Part shown: positions 1 to 6,562 of the stretch, piece after piece
How positions within the stretch are numbered: the first letter of the stretch is position 1
How the letters are laid out: each line of letters opens with the position of its first letter
DNA from: Candidatus Acidiferrales bacterium
GTDB lineage: Bacteria; Acidobacteriota; Terriglobia; Acidiferrales; UBA7541
Reading direction: 5' to 3'
DNA: 11,153 nt
NCBI GenBank assembly: GCA_030044295.1
Contig: JASHWB010000217.1
Span: 1 to 11,153 of the forward strand
Position numbers and translations under genes: made by a program
The notes under the pieces: model-generated
Told to the model about the DNA's origin: nothing
The model's database searches: none
The model's input: the letters and a program-made list of their open reading frames with translations, nothing else

Positions 1-553
1 CACGGTGCCCGAAATCGCGCCCTTGGCGGCGGCCCTCGAAGCGGCCGCGATCGTGACCGCCCGAATCGTGGCGCGGCCCAGCTGGCGCTGAAGGTGCGGC
101 CCATGTATTGCCAGGCTGGGGCTCCTCCCTTTCGCCTTCGGCATGCCGGCCTGCCGGAGATGCTTCCGTCCGCCCGGCGATCGATTCGCCCGGCAGCGCT
201 TCCACGTCGGGCGGTTCCACGGCCGTGACATTCCCGCTGTTTGACGGAAACACCTGCCCGCCCTGCTCCTGCATTTTCTGGGATTTGTCTTCGACCGTCG
301 TGACGATGGGCTCGAATTCCTCGACGCCTTCGAGGAAATCGGAGACGTACAGGAACGCGTCGCTATCGAGCCCAATCTCCACAAACGCCGACTGCATGCC
401 TGGCAGCACGCGGGTGACGCGGCCTTTGTAGATGCTTCCGACTAGAGCAAATTCCTTTTCGCGTTCGACGTAATACTCACAAAGCTGTCCTTCTTCCAAG
501 ATGGCGACCCGTGTTTCGTGGGGGTTCGCCGAGATGACCATTTCCTTCGACAT
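1..553 (-). CDS. rng: Ribonuclease E/G family protein, N-terminal part (cut by window edge)
   Basis: This is the first 184 codons of an RNase E/G endoribonuclease; the rest lies beyond base 1. The family cleaves single-stranded, AU-rich RNA in rRNA maturation and mRNA turnover. Residues 1-75 match the start of RNase G: an ETRVA stretch (13-17), VGSIYKGRVTRVLPGMQSAF (38-57), VEIGLD and AFLYVSD (66-72), which form the first half of the S1 RNA-binding domain. From about residue 82 the usual S1 continuation is replaced by a hydrophilic, probably disordered stretch. It is first Glu/Pro/Ser-rich, then Gly/Arg/His-rich (160-184), and is still running at the window edge. The ATG at 553 has a GAGGAG ribosome site (559-564) five bases upstream. 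The 268 bases between this gene and rodA hold no other gene and no promoter I could defend. The RNase G versus RNase E label cannot be settled from this end. Confidence 0.9.
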   Translation of the reverse strand, partial: MSKEMVISANPHETRVAILEEGQLCEYYVEREKEFALVGSIYKGRVTRVLPGMQSAFVEIGLDSDAFLYVSDFLEGVEEFEPIVTTVEDKSQKMQEQGGQVFPSNSGNVTAVEPPDVEALPGESIAGRTEASPAGRHAEGEREEPQPGNTWAAPSAPAGPRHDSGGHDRGRFEGRRQGRDFGHR

Positions 554-821
554 AAAAACTCCTCAAAGCGCAGCGGATCGCGGCGGCACGTTCGCGAGTG
601 CGAGGGGCGACAATACGCGCCTGCCTCGGGCCGCTCAGGAAAGACTCGAAGAAATTCGCTTTCCTCATCCGGTGCGTCCTCATTCGAAATCTAAAAGACT
701 CAAAACTTCAAACTCTGTACTACAATCCCGGGCCGGACCCAATTCCGCCGGCAGGGCACTGCGCGCCGCGTCCGAAGGCGCTGTGCGCTTCAGGACCGCG
801 CCATGCATGCGGAGCACGACG

Positions 822-1922
822 TCAATTGACGAAGCGCCGCATGCGGACGTTCATAACCAACCCTAAAGCCAAAAACACGAAAGCAATTGATGAGCCGCCA
901 TAACTGATGAGCGGCAGCGGAATACCGGTGACCGGCATATAGCCAATGACCATGGCGGTGTTTACCAAGACTTGAAAGCCCAGGACAGCCGTCACGCCCA
1001 TGACAATATACATGCCCGCGCGATCCTTGGCCTTCTGCGCGTTGTCCACGAGCCGCAAGATCAGGCCCAGGTACAATAGCAGAACGAAGCAAACACCGAT
1101 AAAACCCTGCTCCTCGGCGAGAGCGGCCAGAATGAAGTCCGAATAGCGGACTGGGACGAAGCCCAGTTGATTCTGGCTGCCCTTGCCAAATCCCTTGCCC
1201 CAGAAGCCCCCGGAGCCGACCGCTATCTCAGACTGTAGGATCTGGTAGCCGGCGCCCCGTGGATTATCCTCGGGATGGAGGAACGTCTGGATGCGCTGCT
1301 GCTGGTATGGTTTCAGGTGATGGCGCATGTTCCAGGCGATCGGAACGAGCAGCGCAATAACGACAACGCCGATCGCCATGTGCTTCCACTGAACTCCGGC
1401 GAGGAAAATACCGACCAGGGCAACAGGAACAAGAACCATGGCCGTTCCCAGATCGGGCTGCTTCAAAATCAAGCCCACCGGAACCAGGGTCAAAGCGCCA
1501 ACCTTCGCTAAATCAGTCAACGTAAGGCGTTCGGAGCGCACGTCGGTGAAATAGCGCGCCAGCACTATGATTATAATCAACTTCATGATTTCCGACACTT
1601 GCAAATTCACTACACCGCCAAGCGAGATCCAGCGCTTCGCCCCCAACCGCGAGAAGCCGAGAACGAGAACGACGAGCAAGCCAGCGATTCCAACAATGTA
1701 GAGCGCGGGGGCCTGGTCGAGCAGGGTGTGATAGTCGATCATGGCGATCAGGCACATGCCAGCCATGCCGATGCCGATCCACATCAACTGCTTCCACTGC
1801 ATTCCCGCGAGAGATCCTGCGTGCGTGCAGGAATAGATCTCAAGCAAACCGACCAAGCTGATTGCGCCGACGAGGGCGAGAAGAACCCAATCGAAATCCT
1901 GAAGGCGAGCGCGGTTTTTCAC
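822..1922 (-). CDS. rodA: RodA, SEDS-family peptidoglycan glycosyltransferase
   Basis: RodA polymerises glycan strands from lipid II in the inner membrane as partner of PBP2 in the elongasome. The 366-residue protein is of normal length and has about ten hydrophobic segments. SEDS signatures are clear: GAKRWISLG (94-102), KQPDLGTA (154-161), the periplasmic loop NPRGAGYQILQSEIAVGSGG (220-239) followed by GKGFGKGSQ, then PVRYSDFILAALAEEQ with Asp262 in the place of the essential SEDS aspartate. Near the end comes GIPLPLISYGGSS (333-345). The GTG start at 1922 overlaps the mrdA stop as GTGA, a four-base overlap that implies translational coupling. An AGGAG lies about ten bases upstream, inside mrdA. 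The gene ends 268 bases before the RNase gene, which may have its own promoter. RodA rather than FtsW is supported by pairing with PBP2 and the mre context. Confidence 0.96.
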   Translation of the reverse strand: MKNRARLQDFDWVLLALVGAISLVGLLEIYSCTHAGSLAGMQWKQLMWIGIGMAGMCLIAMIDYHTLLDQAPALYIVGIAGLLVVLVLGFSRLGAKRWISLGGVVNLQVSEIMKLIIIIVLARYFTDVRSERLTLTDLAKVGALTLVPVGLILKQPDLGTAMVLVPVALVGIFLAGVQWKHMAIGVVVIALLVPIAWNMRHHLKPYQQQRIQTFLHPEDNPRGAGYQILQSEIAVGSGGFWGKGFGKGSQNQLGFVPVRYSDFILAALAEEQGFIGVCFVLLLYLGLILRLVDNAQKAKDRAGMYIVMGVTAVLGFQVLVNTAMVIGYMPVTGIPLPLISYGGSSIAFVFLALGLVMNVRMRRFVN

Positions 1923-3856
1923 GGGCGCTGCGCTCCTGCCGCTTCCGCGTTGACGACCCCAGCACGCCCTCCGGTGGACCTGAGAGCAGCCGAGGCGGAG
2001 GCGCCGGGGGCGCCAGCAGCGGCGACGAGGGAATGGGAGACGCCCGATGGTGCGGAATTTTCAGCGGTGCTGGTGGCTGGCGGAGAGATCACGCCATTTT
2101 TCTTGTCGTAGTAGGCTTTCACGACGTCGCGAACGATCGGCGCGACGAAGCTGCCCCATCCCGCGCCTTGCACGAGAGCAGCGACGACGATATCCGGGTT
2201 CTCGCGGGGTTCGTACCCGACGAACCAGCCGTTTTCCTTGATGTGCTTGCCGAGGCGATGTTCGAGGTCATAGCTCATGGTCTGGGCCGTGCCGGTTTTG
2301 CCGCAGAAGTCGATATCCTTAAGCTTCACCAATTCGGAAGTTGTGCCGTCGGGTTCGTTCACCACGCCCCACATGCCTTGCGTGACTTGATCGACAGTGT
2401 TTTGCGAGATCGGGAAACGGGTGATCTTTACGTCGGTATCGTCCTTCAGTAGGTGCGGCTGGACGAGGTTTCCGCCGCTGGCGACAGCCGTGATCATGCG
2501 CGCGAGCTGAATGGGAGTGACCATCACCGATCCCTGGCCGATGGAAACAGAGATCGTAGAACCGGGATACCACTTATGATGGTAGACACGCTCGACCCAC
2601 TGTTCGGACGGAATCAGGCCAGGCTCTTCACCGGGAAGATCGATTCCCGTGAGGTGTCCGAGGCCGAGAGCGTTCGCGAAGTAGCTGATGCGATCGATGC
2701 CGAGCATCTGGCCGACGTGGTAGAAGTACACGTCACAAGAAGCGACGATGGCTTTATGAAGATCGACTTCGCCATGCGCGTGGTCGCAATGGAATACGCG
2801 GCCGTAGAAAGTGGCTTGGCCGGGGCAATACACGGTGTACGTGGGGGGAATTGCTTTTGATTCCAGCATCGCCGTGGCCATGACGATCTTGAACACCGAG
2901 CCGGGAGCGAGTTGGGCCTGAATGGCGCGATTCAGGAGCGGCGTTTCGGGGTCGGTGTTCAACTGCTTCCATTCCCGCGGAGGAATGCGGACTGCGAAAT
3001 CATTGGGATTGAAGGTGGGGCGGCTGACCATCGCCAGGATTGCGCCGGTATGCGCATCCATAGCGACAACGGCGCCTTCCTTACCTTCCATGTCCTGCTC
3101 GGCGACTTTCTGCAAATCGTAGTCGATGGTGAGCTGGATGGGCTTGCCGGGAATGGGCTGGACGTTATCCAGCGTGCGCATGACTTTGCCGACGCTATTC
3201 ACCACCACGCGGCGCATTCCATCCGTACCTTCGAGCTGGCCGTTGTATTCCTTTTCGAGGCCCGCCTTGCCGACGATATCGCCCGGAGCGTAACGGCCGT
3301 CGCTTTGCTCCAATTCCTGCGCCGAAACTTCACCAACGTAGCCGATCGCGCTGGCGAGCATCTCGCCATAGGGGTAATGGCGGCGCTGGACCATCATGAG
3401 ATCGAGCACCGGGATGTCGGAGCGGTGCGATTCAACGAAAGCAAGGTCGGCTTCGCTTGCTTCGGGCTTGATGATGACCGGCATAAAGCGCGGCTCGGTT
3501 TTGGCGGCTTCGAGCTGGCTATTCAGGTCTTCAGCGCTTATGCCAAGGCCTGACTCGATTTCGGGCAAGTATTTCTGGACAAGCTTCCGGTTATCGCGGA
3601 GCAGGAGGATGCTGAAGGACGGATAACTATCGACGAGGACGCGGCCTTCGCGGTCCAGCATAGCCCCGCGCGGAGCGATGATGGGGATCGAGCGGATGCC
3701 ATTCTTTTCCGCGAGATCGGAATAGTGGCCGGACTGGACAACTTGCAGCTTCCAGAATCCGACGAGCAGAAGGATGACGAAAGCGACCGACAGATACGAG
3801 AAAAGCGTCAGGCGACCTTGGGGAACCCTCTGGTCGTTAACATTCCACGATGACAC
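1919..3856 (-). CDS. mrdA: Penicillin-binding protein 2 (elongasome transpeptidase)
   Basis: PBP2 is the class B transpeptidase that cross-links the glycan made by RodA during cell elongation. The 645-residue chain has one N-terminal membrane anchor (about 18-38). A PBP dimerisation/pedestal domain follows (about 57-230, with APRGAMLDREGRVL at 61-74 and YPYGEMLASAIGYVGE at 161-176), then the transpeptidase domain (about 255-580). The active-site motifs are all present: Ser320-Val-Phe-Lys323, the PBP2-type Ser373-Cys-Asp375 in place of SxN, and Lys520-Thr-Gly522. The last roughly 55 residues are a low-complexity Ala/Ser/Gly/Pro tail, probably disordered. Cys344, Cys357, His361 and Cys374 may form a metal site. 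Translation starts at a GTG with GAGGAG (3861-3866) four bases upstream. The gene overlaps rodA by four bases and is separated from mreD by the oppositely oriented mscL, so it needs its own promoter in 3857-4253; I could not identify a convincing one. Confidence 0.97.
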   Translation of the reverse strand: MSSWNVNDQRVPQGRLTLFSYLSVAFVILLLVGFWKLQVVQSGHYSDLAEKNGIRSIPIIAPRGAMLDREGRVLVDSYPSFSILLLRDNRKLVQKYLPEIESGLGISAEDLNSQLEAAKTEPRFMPVIIKPEASEADLAFVESHRSDIPVLDLMMVQRRHYPYGEMLASAIGYVGEVSAQELEQSDGRYAPGDIVGKAGLEKEYNGQLEGTDGMRRVVVNSVGKVMRTLDNVQPIPGKPIQLTIDYDLQKVAEQDMEGKEGAVVAMDAHTGAILAMVSRPTFNPNDFAVRIPPREWKQLNTDPETPLLNRAIQAQLAPGSVFKIVMATAMLESKAIPPTYTVYCPGQATFYGRVFHCDHAHGEVDLHKAIVASCDVYFYHVGQMLGIDRISYFANALGLGHLTGIDLPGEEPGLIPSEQWVERVYHHKWYPGSTISVSIGQGSVMVTPIQLARMITAVASGGNLVQPHLLKDDTDVKITRFPISQNTVDQVTQGMWGVVNEPDGTTSELVKLKDIDFCGKTGTAQTMSYDLEHRLGKHIKENGWFVGYEPRENPDIVVAALVQGAGWGSFVAPIVRDVVKAYYDKKNGVISPPATSTAENSAPSGVSHSLVAAAGAPGASASAALRSTGGRAGVVNAEAAGAQRP

Positions 3857-3875
3857 GGAACTCCTCTACCACCGC

Positions 3876-3899
3876 CAGCCCGGCATGCATATGCCGCTG
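3876..3899 (-). promoter_or_regulatory. Stem-loop in the presumed mrdA leader
   Basis: CGGCAT (3881-3886) and ATGCCG (3891-3896) are perfect inverted arms around a GCAT loop. CAG and CTG outside them extend the stem to nine pairs, with a two-base bulge on one side. The structure ends about 20 bases from the mrdA GTG and 10 bases from its ribosome site. It could fold in the mrdA leader or act as a protein site; chance is also possible at this GC content. Confidence 0.3.
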
Positions 3900-4126
3900 C
3901 CGCTCCCCCGGCACATAACCGCCGAGGATAGACTGCTACGTCTGAATCCAGAGCCTACCCGCGAAATCTAGTGCGAAAAAACTTTTGTAGCTCGAAATTG
4001 CTACGCTACCACTCGCGAAGAGCGGCCCGCAAGCGGCGAATGCTCATTTGGTCAACGTTTTTAGAACCGGCAGGCCGTGAGGGTGAAAGTGTGTCGCCTT
4101 ATCGCGGTTGCCGGCTGCCTTTGGGA

Positions 4127-4146
4127 GCGAAGTTTCTTGACTTCGC
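4127..4146. repeat. Palindrome over the mscL -35 box, possible operator
   Basis: GCGAAGT (4127-4133) and ACTTCGC (4140-4146) are perfect seven-base inverted arms separated by six bases. The right arm overlaps the putative mscL -35 hexamer TTGACT (4137-4142). That placement would suit a repressor or activator site, but no regulator is identifiable here. Confidence 0.35.
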
Positions 4147-4165
4147 CTGGGGGGATGGCTAAAAA
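4137..4165 (+). promoter_or_regulatory. Putative sigma70-type promoter for mscL
   Basis: TTGACT (4137-4142, five of six to consensus) is followed after exactly 17 bases by TAAAAA (4160-4165, four of six). Transcription would begin near 4172, giving a leader of roughly 80 bases before the mscL ATG. Prediction from sequence only. Confidence 0.45.
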
Positions 4166-4253
4166 GCGCAAGTAGGAAGGTCCTGCCGGTACGAGAGCCG
4201 ACACAGCGAACAAATCTGAGCATCAAAAATCCGGTCGCAAATGGGAGGGCGCG

Positions 4254-4664
4254 ATGAAAGGATTCAAGCAATTCCTGCTGAGAGGAAACGTAGTGGACAT
4301 GGCCGTCGGTATCGTGATTGGCGCCGCGTTCGGGACGGTGGTAAGCGGCTTCGTGAAGGATTTGCTGACTCCGTTGATCGCGGCCATCGTGAAGCGGCCG
4401 GATTTTTCGGCGTTCACGCTGACGCTGAACGGCAGCAAGTTTCTGTACGGAGATTTCGTCAACGCCGTGGTTTCGTTCGTAATTATCGCGGCAGCCGTGT
4501 ATTTCTTCGTAGTGCTGCCGATGAACACGCTGGTAGCGAGGATGAAAAAGGCGCCGCCGGCGGACCCGACCACGAAGAAGTGCCCGGAGTGCAAGAGCGA
4601 GATACCGATCGATGCGAGGAAGTGCGCGCACTGCACGTCGGTGCTGGAGGGCGCGCGCGTGTAG
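4254..4664 (+). CDS. mscL: Large-conductance mechanosensitive channel MscL with zinc-ribbon-like tail
   Basis: MscL is a homopentameric inner-membrane pore that opens under membrane tension and releases solutes on osmotic downshock. The 136-residue chain has the family layout: an N-terminal amphipathic helix (MKGFKQFLLRGNVVDMAVG), TM1 about 14-45 with the pore-lining GIVIGAAFGTVV, a periplasmic loop about 46-68, and TM2 about 69-95 ending VLPMNTL. The cytoplasmic end is unusual compared with the E. coli protein: instead of only a charged helix it has Cys110-x2-Cys113-x10-Cys124-x2-Cys127, a zinc-ribbon-like pattern that I recall from other MscL homologues. The ATG is preceded by GGGAGGG (4243-4249) four bases upstream. 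The gene stands alone on the plus strand between mreD and mrdA, divergent from mrdA and convergent with mreD. Confidence 0.96.
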   Translation: MKGFKQFLLRGNVVDMAVGIVIGAAFGTVVSGFVKDLLTPLIAAIVKRPDFSAFTLTLNGSKFLYGDFVNAVVSFVIIAAAVYFFVVLPMNTLVARMKKAPPADPTTKKCPECKSEIPIDARKCAHCTSVLEGARV

Positions 4665-4688
4665 CGCGGCCACAGGAATCATTCCGGA

Positions 4689-4750
4689 AGGCGCCAGGCG
4701 CCTGGGTTACTGGAAGCGCGGCATGACACTGCCGCTTCCATCTGGCGCTT
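4689..4750. repeat. Nested inverted repeat between convergent mscL and mreD
   Basis: An outer stem, GCGCCAG (4691-4697) with CTGGCGC (4742-4748) extendable by two pairs, encloses an inner hairpin. In the inner hairpin TGGAAGCG..GCA (4711-4723) pairs with TGCCGCTTCCA (4730-4740) around a TGACAC loop, with a two-base bulge. A 12-base perfect palindrome, CCAGGCGCCTGG (4694-4705), offers an alternative fold. It starts 25 bases after the mscL stop and ends 136 bases beyond the mreD stop, so it might stop or buffer transcription from both sides. No T-run follows on either strand, so it is not a classical intrinsic terminator. It could also be one copy of a dispersed palindromic element. I see nothing else in 4751-4885. 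Confidence 0.4.
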
Positions 4751-4885
4751 GCCCCAGACCTCGCCTGGTCCGTATGGAGCTGTGGTGCAACTAGGAAATC
4801 GTCCGCAAGTTGGACATGAGCTTCTTTCTGGTCCCACCGAACGTGAAAATCCGAACTGAGACACGCCCCGATCTTTGCGGCGCTC

Positions 4886-5419
4886 CTACGACTGGCGGCG
4901 GAGGCGGTCGAGGAGCGAGAAGAGGATGACGGCGATCACGGCGCTTACGAGGGAGACGATCAGCAGGTGCACGGTGAAAAATGGCGTCGGGCGATTGAGC
5001 AGGACGCGTTCGACGCTGGCATAGACCACTTGATGCACGTGGTACAGCGCAAAAACCAGCGCGAAGCGGCTGGCGGGATGTTCGGTATCGATGCGCGCGC
5101 CGACGGATGAAGACACGTAGCCGATGATGGTCTTGGCGATTCCGTAGAGCCCGATGGGATTGTCGTGGCTGAGCGCGTCTTGCGCGATGCCGATTACGGC
5201 GCCGAGCAACATTCCGGAAACTGGGTTGCGTTTGCTGACTCCGAAGTAGATGGTGACGAGCAGCGGCAAGTCGAAGAATTCAGCCCAGCGTCCGTAGCGG
5301 TGGAGAAATGCTTGAATGACAATGGCCAGCAGGGCGACTACGGTTACGACGCCGCCGTAGTATTTGTGGACTTCGACGTTGCCTTCGGAATGGATGCCGG
5401 AATTGAGGGCGTAGGACAC
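4886..5419 (-). CDS. mreD: Rod shape-determining protein MreD
   Basis: MreD is a small integral inner-membrane elongasome protein that works with MreC to regulate PBP2-RodA. From the GTG at 5419 the product has 177 residues, close to the usual 160-175, with about five hydrophobic segments (about 22-38, 48-62, 68-82, 116-136, 147-168). The family signature is clear: GxxxGxxQDxLSxxxxGLYG (GAVIGIAQD at 73-81, NPIGLYGIAKTIIGY at 87-101), then a conserved ending of hydrophobic helix plus basic residues. An open frame runs upstream to 5575, but that extension lies in mreC sequence and reads as Arg/Pro-rich noise. The GTG one base after the mreC TGA, with GGAAAG about ten bases upstream, is the sensible start and suggests coupling. 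mscL converges on its 3' end. Confidence 0.92.
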   Translation of the reverse strand: MSYALNSGIHSEGNVEVHKYYGGVVTVVALLAIVIQAFLHRYGRWAEFFDLPLLVTIYFGVSKRNPVSGMLLGAVIGIAQDALSHDNPIGLYGIAKTIIGYVSSSVGARIDTEHPASRFALVFALYHVHQVVYASVERVLLNRPTPFFTVHLLIVSLVSAVIAVILFSLLDRLRRQS

Positions 5420-5420
5420 T

Positions 5421-6428
5421 TCAGGGCCGCTTTCCGTCGGACGGTGTGGATTTATTCGCAGTAGCGGCGGGCGGATGCGTCGTGGTAGGGGCGCTGGCGT
5501 CGGTTGCGGTTGCAGCGCTCGCCGTGGATTTCGGCGGGGGCGCTGTTGCCGCGGGCTCGGGCGGCAGGCCGACAACGACCTGGCTTGAAGCGTCCTTTGC
5601 TGTGGGATTCAGCGGCTGCTCGGAGAGAAGCACCATCACGTCTTCTAGGCGATCGAGCCGCGCAGCCGTCTGCACTTGGATCGTTTGGAACGGATAGCCG
5701 GGTTTCGAGGAAGTAACCGTCCCGATCAGCAAACCTTTGGGGAAAATGCGGTCCTCGCCGGAAGTGAGAATTAGTTCTCCTAGATGAACCTTTTCATCGT
5801 TGACCACATAGGCCATGACCGGCTGCGGATCACCGGTACCCTTGATGATGCCTTGCGTGCGCGTGGTGGCGAAGAGCGCGCCAACGCCGCTATCGCGATC
5901 GTTGATCAAGAGGACCTGCGCCGCGCTAGACGAAACTTCCGCAATCTTGCCGACGATGCCATTGGGAGTGATGACCGCTTGATTGCGGCGAATCCCGTCG
6001 CGTTCGCCGCGATTTATGAAGAGGATGTGCGAAGAAGGGTCGGCGCTACCGCCAATCACTTGAGCGGCGACCATGGGCGCTTCGCGGTGGGCCTCGCGGA
6101 AATCCAAGAGCGCGGTGAGACGATGCTCTTCCAAGGAGTCGCTCTCCAGTTCCTGGTTGCGAAGCTGCAATTGGCCGAGTTGCCGCTTCAATTGCTGATT
6201 TTCGACGTAGGTATGGTGGAGCGCGATGTAACTGCTCCAGAGATGGCCGAAGCCGCCGAACGTCGAACTGACGCCTTTTTCTCCCGGCGTGACGACTGCC
6301 GCGGCCCAATAGCGGATGAGGCGCACGTTGCTATTGCGCTTGATCTGAAACGCGAGCAGCAGAACCTGCGCAATAATGGCGATGGCCAGAAGCGCAAGCG
6401 GCCGGTGGCGAGAAAGAACTTCAGGCAT
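5421..6428 (-). CDS. mreC: Rod shape-determining protein MreC
   Basis: MreC is a bitopic periplasmic scaffold that binds PBP2 and helps activate the elongasome. The 335-residue product has a short cytoplasmic end, one membrane helix (about 9-28) and a coiled coil (about 70-105, rich in Gln/Leu/Glu). The double beta-barrel domain spans about 115-275, with the typical INRGERDGI (138-146), GIVGKIAEVS (157-166), LLINDRDSGVGA (173-184) and SGEDRIFPKGLLIGTV (223-238). Residues 276-335 are a Pro/Ala/Thr/Ser-rich tail with no predicted fold. The ATG at 6428 is the first start in frame; I see no good ribosome site before it. It follows mreB after 134 bases that hold no gene and no clear promoter or terminator, and it ends one base before mreD starts. 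Confidence 0.94.
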   Translation of the reverse strand: MPEVLSRHRPLALLAIAIIAQVLLLAFQIKRNSNVRLIRYWAAAVVTPGEKGVSSTFGGFGHLWSSYIALHHTYVENQQLKRQLGQLQLRNQELESDSLEEHRLTALLDFREAHREAPMVAAQVIGGSADPSSHILFINRGERDGIRRNQAVITPNGIVGKIAEVSSSAAQVLLINDRDSGVGALFATTRTQGIIKGTGDPQPVMAYVVNDEKVHLGELILTSGEDRIFPKGLLIGTVTSSKPGYPFQTIQVQTAARLDRLEDVMVLLSEQPLNPTAKDASSQVVVGLPPEPAATAPPPKSTASAATATDASAPTTTHPPAATANKSTPSDGKRP

Positions 6429-6562
6429 GATGCAGACCCGCTTCGACGCGGTGAGCGCCTGCTACTGAACAACGCGGCACACCGGCGAGAGGCGTTTGGG
6501 CCGGCGTAAGTCGAAATTGCGGTTTCAACGGCATACCCACACCACGAATCACGCGATCGAAC

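Larger units (their letters stand above)
3857..4253. other. 397-base divergent intergenic region between mrdA and mscL
   Basis: This gap separates two divergently read genes and should hold promoters for both. On the plus strand there is a plausible sigma70-type promoter for mscL (4137-4165) with a palindrome over its -35 box. On the minus strand, close to mrdA, there is a stem-loop (3876-3899) in the presumed leader, but no -35/-10 pair of reasonable quality. Short open frames inside it (for example 3971-4162 plus) have no ribosome site and no family resemblance, so I do not call them genes. Confidence 0.6.

Noticed and set aside
774..792. Hairpin-like AAGGCGC/GCGCTT sequence after rodA
   Set aside because: Short, bulged stem with no T-run; not enough for a terminator call.
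501..866. 121-codon plus-strand frame across the rng start and rodA end
   Set aside because: It is antisense to the well-supported start of the RNase gene and the end of rodA, with no domain.
2912..3553. 213-codon plus-strand open frame opposite mrdA
   Set aside because: Mirror of the PBP2 coding frame; no ribosome site and no recognisable domain.
3915..3970. TATCCT and TAGATT hexamers upstream of mrdA as promoter -10 boxes
   Set aside because: Neither has a recognisable -35 hexamer at 16-18 bases on the minus strand.
3971..4162. 63-codon plus-strand frame between mrdA and mscL
   Set aside because: No ribosome site, no family resemblance, and it overlaps the likely mscL promoter.
5420..5575. 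Upstream extension of mreD to an earlier start
   Set aside because: The extra residues are Arg/Pro-rich out-of-frame mreC sequence; the GTG at 5419 gives a normal-length MreD.
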